A stretch of DNA of 5,138 nt, taken from Actinomycetota bacterium (lineage in GTDB: Bacteria > Actinomycetota > Humimicrobiia > Humimicrobiales > Humimicrobiaceae). A program made the position numbers and the translations under genes. Shown here in pieces: positions 1 to 5,078 of this stretch (position 1 is its first letter; the number at the start of each line of letters is the position of its first letter). Location: positions 1-5,138 of the forward strand of contig JAGYOJ010000120.1 of assembly GCA_018399435.1 (NCBI GenBank). The letters are read 5' to 3'. Below the pieces are notes generated by a model. It saw nothing but the letters and a program-made list of their open reading frames with translations. It made no database searches and had not been told where the DNA came from.

Positions 1-260
1 AATTCTACAAGTATCTTATGCCTGTTAGATATTTTTTTAGCTATTGCCTTACCTTGTTTGGTTAAATATACCTTTCCGTACTTTTCATGTTTAACCAAAT
101 TCATGTCCTGTAACTTATATAATATTTCAGTCACGCTTGCAGGATTGATATCTAACTTTTCTGCTATATCTTTTACCCTAACTACCTTTTCCTTATAAGC
201 TAATTCATATATTGTCTCTAAATAATCTTCTATATTAGAGGATAAATTATCAATTGCCAT
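1..260 (-). CDS. DtxR/MntR-family metal-dependent transcriptional regulator (partial, 3' end beyond left edge)
   Basis: Translating the minus strand from the ATG at 260-258 gives 86 residues before the window ends, so the C-terminal part is missing. Seen: an N-terminal IEDYLETIYEL helix (residues 10-20), a winged helix-turn-helix with VRVKDIAEKLDINPASVTEILYKL (about 27-50) and a wing ending GKVYLTKQGK. The sequence then runs into ISNRHKILVE, the start of the dimerisation and metal-binding helix. This is the DtxR/IdeR/MntR family, whose members are metal-activated repressors of metal uptake or storage genes. Aligned by eye to Bacillus subtilis MntR, Asp12, Glu15 and His81 fall on its ligands Asp8, Glu11 and His77. 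DtxR has Met at the first of these positions. The start codon shares one base with the stop of the upstream kinase gene (TAATG), and AAGTGAG (269-275) sits 8 nt upstream, so coupled translation is likely. Family assignment is firm; manganese versus iron sensing is inference. Confidence 0.9.
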   Translation of the reverse strand, partial: MAIDNLSSNIEDYLETIYELAYKEKVVRVKDIAEKLDINPASVTEILYKLQDMNLVKHEKYGKVYLTKQGKAIAKKISNRHKILVE

Positions 261-1762
261 TAAAATAACTCACTTACTAAATCATATATTTTTTTATACT
301 TCTCAAAATTTTCCATATATTTTTCTCTTATTTCTTTGTCTGGCTCAAATTCTTTATTTACTTTTACAAATTCTGATACTGCTTCTTCTATTTCAAATTT
401 TCCTGTGCCCTTGCCAGCCAAAATCATGCTAGCGAGGCATCCAGCTTCACTTATACCCATTTGCTTTATAGGCTTGTTTAATACTGAGGATTTAAGCTTA
501 AGCCAGTAATCGGATTTTGACCCGCCCCCTACTGCCCTGAGTTCTTTAATGCTCAGGCCGCATTTTTCTGCTAATTCTATATTAAAAGCAATTTCATAAA
601 CTAGCCCTTCAACTAAAGCTTTGAATATGTCCGTTTTTTGTGTAGATAATTTTAACCCAATTATTGATCCCTTTGCTATTGGGTCATGGTAAGGGGTGCC
701 TGAACCAGAAAAATAAGGCAGAGCAAACATGCCAGAAGGCTCAAAATCTAATTTAGAGAAGAAATAATCATAAACATCTATACCTTTTTTACTGGCCTCT
801 TTCTTTTCTTCTTTACCTAAAACATCCCTGTACCATTTCAATACACTGCCGGCTGTAAAATTATAAACAAAACTAGCATATTTGCCTTCAACAACATGGG
901 CCCTGGTTGAATAATCATTTTCAAATAATTCATCCTTTAATATTATTTCATCCATAACCGGGGTTACACATTCTACAGTCCCAATTCCATCAGCAGCTAT
1001 TCCCCCTTCAATAGCACCCACGCCAAGGGCTGCACATTGCTGGTCATGGCCTCCAGTTACTACTGCCACTTTATTTTTAAATCCTAGCTCTTTTGCAATA
1101 TCATCTCTGATATAATCAACAATTTTGCCTGAAGGAGCAGGTTTAGAAAACAAATTTTTATCTATATCAAAAGTACTTAAAATATAATCAGACCATTCTT
1201 TTTTTCTAATATCAAAAAATAAAGAAGTTGAGCATAATGGATAATTCATTTTGGTATTTTCTATTCCTAGTTTATGCTGAAATAAATCTGCAGTAAAAAG
1301 AAATTTATAAGTTTTATTATATATCTCAGGCATATTCTTTTTTACCCAATATATTTTATTTAGCGCAGTTACATATTGGGGCGGGAGCCCTGTTATATTA
1401 TAAAGTTTTTTTGCGGGTATTACTGAAAGGATATACTCTAGCTCCTTAGAGCTTCTCGCATCTGTTGAATAAATTGTGTTATAGAGTATATTGCCTTCCT
1501 TATCAATAGGGGTAAAGCTTTCTCCAATTGTTGATACAGCTAAAGCTTTTACAGGATCTTTTTGAGCTTCTGGTACAGAATTTACTTTTTTTATAACATC
1601 AAAAACCTTTCCCCACATTTCTTTTACATCAAATTCTACCCAATTGTTTTTAGGAAAAATTAAATTATATTCTGAATAAGAACTGCCTAAAACTTTGCCT
1701 TCTTCGCTAAAAGCCATTGCTTTAGTTCCGGTAGTTCCAATATCAATACCCATTAAGCTCAT
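260..1762 (-). CDS. FGGY-family carbohydrate kinase (xylulokinase-like, substrate unknown)
   Basis: This 500-residue protein has the normal length and layout of FGGY kinases, which phosphorylate sugars or polyols with ATP in the cytoplasm. Seen: the N-terminal phosphate loop DIGTTGTK (7-14); NKIYWVKKNMPEIY (135-148), matching the family's first signature region; GGHDQQ (237-242) with the presumed catalytic base Asp240; and the C-terminal nucleotide-binding segment AVGGGSKSDYW (410-420) followed by ISEAGCLASMILAG (437-450). Genuine D-xylulokinases carry an SGQMHG-type substrate loop near residue 77. Here the equivalent stretch reads STIGES (77-82), so xylulose is doubtful and a specific name would be unsafe. 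Start: Met1 at 1762 is preferred over Met4 because GGAAAGGG lies 6 nt before Met1. The gene begins 25 nt after the ferritin-like gene and overlaps the regulator gene by one base, so the three probably form one transcript. Confidence 0.93.
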   Translation of the reverse strand: MSLMGIDIGTTGTKAMAFSEEGKVLGSSYSEYNLIFPKNNWVEFDVKEMWGKVFDVIKKVNSVPEAQKDPVKALAVSTIGESFTPIDKEGNILYNTIYSTDARSSKELEYILSVIPAKKLYNITGLPPQYVTALNKIYWVKKNMPEIYNKTYKFLFTADLFQHKLGIENTKMNYPLCSTSLFFDIRKKEWSDYILSTFDIDKNLFSKPAPSGKIVDYIRDDIAKELGFKNKVAVVTGGHDQQCAALGVGAIEGGIAADGIGTVECVTPVMDEIILKDELFENDYSTRAHVVEGKYASFVYNFTAGSVLKWYRDVLGKEEKKEASKKGIDVYDYFFSKLDFEPSGMFALPYFSGSGTPYHDPIAKGSIIGLKLSTQKTDIFKALVEGLVYEIAFNIELAEKCGLSIKELRAVGGGSKSDYWLKLKSSVLNKPIKQMGISEAGCLASMILAGKGTGKFEIEEAVSEFVKVNKEFEPDKEIREKYMENFEKYKKIYDLVSELF

Positions 1763-1768
1763 AAGACG

Positions 1769-1776
1769 CCCTTTCC
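1769..1776 (-). promoter_or_regulatory. Ribosome binding site deciding the kinase start
   Basis: GGAAAGGG on the minus strand lies 6 nt before the ATG at 1762 and 15 nt before the alternative in-frame ATG at 1753. The spacing favours the longer form, starting MSLMGIDIG. The site lies within the 25-nt gap after the ferritin-like gene, so the kinase has its own initiation site on a shared message. Confidence 0.65.
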
Positions 1777-1787
1777 AATATTATTTT

Positions 1788-2072
1788 TTATTCAGCTAAT
1801 TCCTCTTCAACTTCTTCTTTTCCTGCTTCTAATTCTTCAAGCTGTTCCTGGTCATGTCCGAGCAATAATGACTGGAATTCGCCAACATGGGTTTTTTCTT
1901 CTTTAGCAACATCCAATAATATTTTTTTAAGATCATCATTATTTGTCATCGCTGCCATTTGCTCATACAAATTAATAGCATCAAGCTCAGCAATAACTGC
2001 TGCCCGTAATATTTCCTTGTCAATATCACCCTGTTGAATTTTTTCCAAATTAATAGGAATTTTTGATAACAT
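1788..2072 (-). CDS. Encapsulin-type ferritin-like protein (EncFtn/Flp family), stand-alone
   Basis: This is a 94-residue, mostly helical, acidic protein. Two helices carry the metal-site pattern of encapsulated ferritins: AELDAINLYEQ (28-38) and DVAKEEKTHVGEF (54-66). By eye, Glu29, Glu59 and His62 match the ferroxidase ligands Glu32, Glu62 and His65 of Rhodospirillum rubrum EncFtn. The sequence more closely resembles, from memory, the N-terminal ferritin-like domain fused to the Pyrococcus furiosus encapsulin shell protein (IAELDAINLYEQMA and LLDVAREEKAHVGEF). Such proteins oxidise Fe(II), usually as a decamer inside an encapsulin nanocompartment. No shell domain follows, and the C-terminus (GKEEVEEELAE) is an acidic tail without an obvious encapsulin targeting peptide. 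GGAGGT (2077-2082) precedes the ATG by 4 nt, so the start is clear. Generic annotation might say rubrerythrin or ferritin family. The kinase and metalloregulator follow closely. Confidence 0.88.
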   Translation of the reverse strand: MLSKIPINLEKIQQGDIDKEILRAAVIAELDAINLYEQMAAMTNNDDLKKILLDVAKEEKTHVGEFQSLLLGHDQEQLEELEAGKEEVEEELAE

Positions 2073-2105
2073 TTATACCTCCAATTTAAATTACAATTCT
2101 ATAGT

Positions 2106-2134
2106 ATTATACAATAATTTCTGTTTAAAAATAA
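2106..2134 (-). promoter_or_regulatory. Probable promoter of the ferritin-like/kinase/regulator cluster
   Basis: A perfect TATAAT (2106-2111, minus strand) lies 33 nt upstream of the ferritin-like ATG, in the 77-bp gap after the hydrolase gene. The best-spaced -35 candidate, 17 bp further upstream (2129-2134), is TTATTT, a weak match to TTGACA. Predicted transcription start is near 2099, giving a leader of about 27 nt that contains the GGAGGT. In AT-rich DNA a TATAAT can arise by chance. The gap position and the change of gene group support it. Confidence 0.5.
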
Positions 2135-2149
2135 AAGATAAATTAATCA

Positions 2150-2929
2150 CTATTTAATAATTCTATTAAATATATTAAAAAACTCATCCTTCCCATGCTT
2201 TTCATCCCAAGGCGCATGCCCACATTTTTTAATTATAAATAATTTAGTATCTGGTATAACTTTAGATATAGGGCCAATAACTGACTTATAGGGGGTTGGG
2301 TCATAATCTCCATGTATTACATATACTAAAATTTTTATATTTTCCCCCAGCTTGGCTAATTTTCCTCTCTTCCTTAAATCTAATGCCTCTTTCCATACTT
2401 TCTTGTAAATATCGAATTCGGCTTTCTGTACACAGCTTTCCGATAATTTGTTAAATGAATCTGATTTTTCAAACAATTGCCCAAACCGGGCAAATATCTT
2501 ATCTTTATTTTTGCTTTTGCTGTCTCCCAGTAAAGTTTCTAAATACTTAAGCCTATCTTTTTGATGCTGGCTTAGCCTTTTTAACCTGGTTTTTGCCATT
2601 TTGTTTGCACCTTTCTCTTCAAAGGCCGGGGCACTTATAAGTATGAGTTTTTTTACAAAAGAATTATGGTAAGAAGTAAAAATATATGCAAGCCATGCTC
2701 CCCATGACCAGCCTGCTAAAATGACAGGGTAATTTGCAAAATACTTTATAGCCTCATATAGCTCTTCTACCTGGGCCCTTATAGAAGCTTTAGTTTGGAT
2801 AGGCTCCAAAATACTAAAGTTTTTTGATAGCTCTTTTGCTAATGGGGTTATGCTTTCTGGTGCACCCGGCCCACCATGTACTAATACTATTCTATAAGGT
2901 TTGTTATTATATTTTCTGATTAAAGGCAT
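2150..2929 (-). CDS. Alpha/beta-hydrolase fold protein
   Basis: This 259-residue protein has no signal peptide or membrane segment and is probably cytoplasmic. Seen: an oxyanion-hole motif HGGPG (18-22), the nucleophile elbow GWSWG (73-77) with Ser75, an acid position in HGDYDPTP (206-213, probably Asp210), and a terminal histidine in CGHAPW (236-241, His238). These form a complete Ser-Asp-His triad. The HGGPG motif recalls proline-iminopeptidase-like and carboxylesterase-like members. A basic cap region (about 105-190, rich in Lys/Arg) lies between the core strands and is where such enzymes set specificity, so the substrate cannot be named. The ATG at 2929 places HGGPG at the expected distance. 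No good Shine-Dalgarno is visible (upstream is GATAAGCCTAG). The gene starts 34 nt after the 3' end of the tRNA-Pro gene, with no clear promoter between, so it may be expressed by read-through and tRNA processing. Confidence 0.9.
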   Translation of the reverse strand: MPLIRKYNNKPYRIVLVHGGPGAPESITPLAKELSKNFSILEPIQTKASIRAQVEELYEAIKYFANYPVILAGWSWGAWLAYIFTSYHNSFVKKLILISAPAFEEKGANKMAKTRLKRLSQHQKDRLKYLETLLGDSKSKNKDKIFARFGQLFEKSDSFNKLSESCVQKAEFDIYKKVWKEALDLRKRGKLAKLGENIKILVYVIHGDYDPTPYKSVIGPISKVIPDTKLFIIKKCGHAPWDEKHGKDEFFNIFNRIIK

Positions 2930-2963
2930 CTAGGCTTATCGTAAATTAAAATACTATTTTTAG

Positions 2964-3041
2964 TGGTCGGGACGGGGGGATTTGAACCCCCGGCCTCAGC
3001 GTCCCGAACGCTGCGCGCTAACCAAGCTGCGCTACATCCCG
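2964..3041 (-). tRNA. tRNA-Pro (anticodon CGG), CCA encoded
   Basis: The 78-nt minus-strand sequence folds as a full cloverleaf. Acceptor stem CGGGATG pairs with CGTCCCG (one T-G pair), with discriminator A73 and encoded CCA. The D stem is GCGC/GCGC around AGCTTGGTTA. The anticodon stem CAGCG/CGCTG holds loop TTCGGGA, giving anticodon CGG at 3004-3006. The variable loop is AGGCC, and the T stem GGGGG/CCCCC holds TTCAAAT. C1-G72 and A73 are bacterial tRNA-Pro identity features. It decodes CCG. Nucleotides 1-10 are also the 3' end of the dus reading frame, whose TAG stop is tRNA nucleotides 8-10. Confidence 0.97.
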
Positions 3042-4153
3042 CCTATTAAATCCAGTATATCAACTACATCATTATATTCATTAATTTTAAAAAATTTTTT
3101 TCTAACTTTGCTAATTCCCCTTACTCCTTTAAAAATCCAGCTAAGGTATTTTCTAAATTCTTTAATTGCTTTCTCTTTGCCCTTAAAATATATCAAAAAT
3201 TCTAAATACAAAATAGCAAATTTTTTTTTCCATTCTAAATTTGGTTCAAGGCTGCTTAGCTTTTTGTATTGAAGGCATAATAATATCTTTAAAAAAATCC
3301 ACATTGCCCCCTGGGACTTCCGCCCTATCATTAAGCCATTACACCCTGTATACTCAAAAACTTCAAGAGCTTTTTCCCCTGAATCAATATCGCCGCTTGC
3401 AATAACAGGAATGTCTAAAATTTTTTTAACTTTTTTAATATAATTATAGTCAGCATTACCTGAAAAACCTTGCTTTACAGTCCTCCCATGGATAGATATA
3501 GCATCTGCGCCATTAGCTTCTGCAATTTTAGCTATCTCTAAAATATTTATATTGTTTTTGTCCCACCCAAGCCTAACTTTTACGGTTAATGGAATATCTA
3601 TTTTATCCTTTATTTTTTTTATTATAGCTTTAATTTTATAACTGTCTCTAAGCAAATAGCCTCCGCTCCCGCTTTTTATAATTTTAGGCACAGGACAGCC
3701 CATATTTATATCTATTAAATCTGCTACCCCCTCAAGCCTTTGTGCTGCTTCCGCCATTATGTCTGCATCCGAGCCAAAAATCTGTAATGCACAGGGTCTT
3801 TCATATTCTGTAATATTTGCCATGCGTATAGTTTTTGTATGGTTATAGTGGACACCATAACTTGTAATCATTTCACTAAAAGTTAATCCACATCCAAAAA
3901 AATTAGCAAATATTCTATAAGTATTATCACTTATTCCAGCCAAAGGAGCAGAAACTATAGGATTTTTTATTTCTACATTGCCGATTTTAAAACCATAATC
4001 CCCTAAATTATAGTTATTAAAACCACTTTTTTTGTTTTTAAATTGTTTATCCAGCCATAAAAATAAATCATTATCCCCTAAATTAAGGCTATAGAAATAA
4101 CTATATGTTAACTCTTTTAAATTTTCTAATAATTCCTCAAGCGCTATATCCAT
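3032..4153 (-). CDS. tRNA-dihydrouridine synthase, DusB-like, with N-terminal extension
   Basis: This FMN enzyme reduces uridines in the tRNA D-loop to dihydrouridine. Seen: the family start KIGNVEIKNPIVSAPLAGISD (56-76, FMN-binding), ALQIFGSD (122-129), the active-site loop INMGCPVPKI (149-158) with catalytic Cys153, VKVRLGWD (191-198), SIHGRTVKQGFSG (220-232), IASGDI (251-256) and GLMIGRKSQGAMWIF (273-287), then a helical C-terminal domain. At 373 residues it is about 50 longer than usual. The excess is residues 1-54, acidic and aromatic-rich, which I do not recognise. No ATG, GTG or TTG lies in frame between codon 1 and the conserved domain, so the extension seems real. The start is 2 nt after the coaX stop (TAGTTATG) without a Shine-Dalgarno, suggesting reinitiation. 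The last three codons and the stop lie inside tRNA-Pro. The Dus subtype is inferred from general similarity. Confidence 0.93.
   Translation of the reverse strand: MDIALEELLENLKELTYSYFYSLNLGDNDLFLWLDKQFKNKKSGFNNYNLGDYGFKIGNVEIKNPIVSAPLAGISDNTYRIFANFFGCGLTFSEMITSYGVHYNHTKTIRMANITEYERPCALQIFGSDADIMAEAAQRLEGVADLIDINMGCPVPKIIKSGSGGYLLRDSYKIKAIIKKIKDKIDIPLTVKVRLGWDKNNINILEIAKIAEANGADAISIHGRTVKQGFSGNADYNYIKKVKKILDIPVIASGDIDSGEKALEVFEYTGCNGLMIGRKSQGAMWIFLKILLCLQYKKLSSLEPNLEWKKKFAILYLEFLIYFKGKEKAIKEFRKYLSWIFKGVRGISKVRKKFFKINEYNDVVDILDLIGGM
3054..3076 (-). promoter_or_regulatory. Possible internal promoter for tRNA-Pro inside dus
   Basis: Two -10-like elements lie in the last codons of dus, just before the tRNA. 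One is an extended -10, TGATATACT (3054-3062, minus strand), which would start transcription about 6 nt before the tRNA. The other is TATAAT (3071-3076), which would give a leader of about 23 nt. Neither has a convincing -35. If real, the tRNA would not depend on the coaX-dus transcript. Confidence 0.28.
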
Positions 4154-4155
4154 AA

Positions 4156-4932
4156 CTAGTTATTTCTATCATATAGAATTCTCAACCCTTTTAAAGTGAG
4201 GTCAGTATCATTAATTTTAATATGTCTACTTTTGCCTTCCATTAAAAATGATAATCCTCCCGTGGATATGATTTTTGGATTATACTGCTTACTGTACTTT
4301 TCTTCTTCAATAATCCTTTCTATTAAGAAATCAACTTGCCCCAAAAAACCATAAAGTATTCCACTCCTGATGCCATCATAAGTGTTTTTACCTATTACCA
4401 TTTTCGGCCAAGACAAATCCACCTTGGAAAGTTTAGCTGCATCCCTAAATAAGGCTTCAGAAGAACTTCCTATGCCTGGAGCAATTATGCCGCCATTATA
4501 GGAGCCATTTGAGGATATGATGTCAAATGTAGTAGCAGTGCCAAAATCTACAACTATTGCAGGGTATCCGTATATTTCTTTTGCCGCTACCGAATTTGCT
4601 ATTCTATCAGCACCTATTTCATCAGGGTAGTCATATATTAAATCCATGCCTATATTTATGCTATTATCAACTATAAAAGGCTTACAATTTAGGTACTTGT
4701 TGCTCATATCTTTTAATTCCTCTAAAATCCTGGGCACTACACAGGAAACAGAAACTTTATTAACTTCTGATGGGCTATATTCAGAATTCCTCATAAAGCT
4801 AAAAATAGAAGCAGCTATCTCATCCGAAGTTTCATATTTTGGGGTAACCATGCGCCAGGAAGAATAAAGCTTTGTATTTCTAAATAATCCTATTACTGTT
4901 TGGGTGTTTCCAATATCAATAGCTAATAGCAT
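4156..4932 (-). CDS. coaX: Type III pantothenate kinase
   Basis: CoaX phosphorylates pantothenate, the first step of coenzyme A synthesis. It belongs to the ASKHA fold and is not inhibited by CoA. At 258 residues it has the family's normal length. Seen: the N-terminal phosphate loop DIGNT (6-10), CVVPRI (64-69), YDYPDEIGADRIAN (100-113) with the GADR motif and presumed catalytic Asp109, VVDFGTATTFD (127-137), GGIIAPGIG (147-155), and a C-terminal STGG (223-226) before NDTDLTLKGL (241-250). All key motifs are present. AAGGAG (4938-4943) lies 5 nt before the ATG, so the start is secure. The gene appears to lead a cluster with dus, tRNA-Pro and perhaps the hydrolase. The coaX-dus arrangement recalls the coaX/dusB neighbourhood of low-GC Gram-positive bacteria. 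Confidence 0.96.
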   Translation of the reverse strand: MLLAIDIGNTQTVIGLFRNTKLYSSWRMVTPKYETSDEIAASIFSFMRNSEYSPSEVNKVSVSCVVPRILEELKDMSNKYLNCKPFIVDNSINIGMDLIYDYPDEIGADRIANSVAAKEIYGYPAIVVDFGTATTFDIISSNGSYNGGIIAPGIGSSSEALFRDAAKLSKVDLSWPKMVIGKNTYDGIRSGILYGFLGQVDFLIERIIEEEKYSKQYNPKIISTGGLSFLMEGKSRHIKINDTDLTLKGLRILYDRNN

Positions 4933-4965
4933 ATATTCTCCTTGTAATTATTACTTGTTTTGTTT

Positions 4966-4974
4966 ATTTTACCA
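4966..4974 (-). promoter_or_regulatory. Probable coaX promoter (extended -10)
   Basis: TGGTAAAAT on the minus strand is an extended -10 (TG-n-TAAAAT), 33 nt upstream of the coaX ATG. The -35 region is poor (TCAAAT at 17-bp spacing), which extended -10 promoters tolerate. Predicted start is near 4958, leaving a short leader that contains AAGGAG. Confidence 0.5.
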
Positions 4975-4990
4975 TTTTTTAAAATTAAAT

Positions 4991-5019
4991 TTGACATAAT
5001 ATTGTATTTAGTATACAAT
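4991..5019 (+). promoter_or_regulatory. Divergent sigma-70/SigA-type promoter
   Basis: A perfect -35 TTGACA (4991-4996), a 17-bp spacer and -10 TACAAT (5014-5019) form the best promoter match in the window. It points right, away from coaX, with a predicted start near 5026. No plus-strand open reading frame with a start codon follows before the window ends, so it drives a gene beyond the edge with a leader over 110 nt long, or a non-coding RNA. Confidence 0.62.
5001..5019. promoter_or_regulatory. Perfect dyad inside the divergent promoter (candidate operator)
   Basis: ATTGTAT (5001-5007) and ATACAAT (5013-5019) are exact inverted repeats around the 5-bp spacer TTAGT. The dyad covers the promoter spacer and its whole -10 box, the classical place for a repressor operator. 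It also lies upstream of the coaX -10, so a bound protein could affect both directions. I cannot assign a regulator family. It does not look like a DtxR or MntR box. Confidence 0.45.
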
Positions 5020-5047
5020 TTCTCGCCAGTGTTTCCCCTTTCTTTTT

Positions 5048-5078
5048 TACCAGGGTCCGCATCTTGTGGGCCCTGGTA
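5048..5078 (+). ncRNA. GC-rich hairpin in the predicted plus-strand leader or small RNA
   Basis: Arms 5048-5058 and 5068-5078 form an 11-bp stem (TACCAGGGTCC with GGGCCCTGGTA) around the 9-nt loop GCATCTTGT. In plus-strand RNA every position pairs, with one U-G wobble (5056-5070). In minus-strand RNA the same position is an A-C mismatch. This supports a plus-strand transcript starting at the promoter about 22 nt upstream. No T-run follows the hairpin on either strand, so it is not a standard terminator. I do not recognise it as a known riboswitch. The ncRNA type is a best guess for a structured RNA element. Confidence 0.42.

Noticed and set aside
1763..1787. Possible remnant of an encapsulin shell domain after the ferritin-like stop codon
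   Set aside because: Only 25 nt separate the stop from the kinase start, so there is no room for a decayed shell sequence.
2083..2092. The palindrome AATTTAAATT between the ferritin-like gene's promoter and its ribosome binding site, considered as a metalloregulator operator
   Set aside because: It is short, purely AT and unlike DtxR or MntR boxes; chance is the simplest explanation.
2982..3272. A 96-codon plus-strand open frame
   Set aside because: It runs antisense through the tRNA-Pro gene and the 3' end of dus, shows a low-complexity Leu/Ser/Lys composition, and has no family features. It is a shadow of the real genes.
4646..4867. A 73-codon plus-strand open frame
   Set aside because: It lies wholly antisense to the well-supported coaX gene, without a convincing ribosome binding site or recognisable domain.
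5048..5078. Hairpin considered as a rho-independent terminator
   Set aside because: No T-run follows it on either strand; the T-rich tract precedes it in the plus direction, and the minus-strand RNA carries an A-C mismatch.
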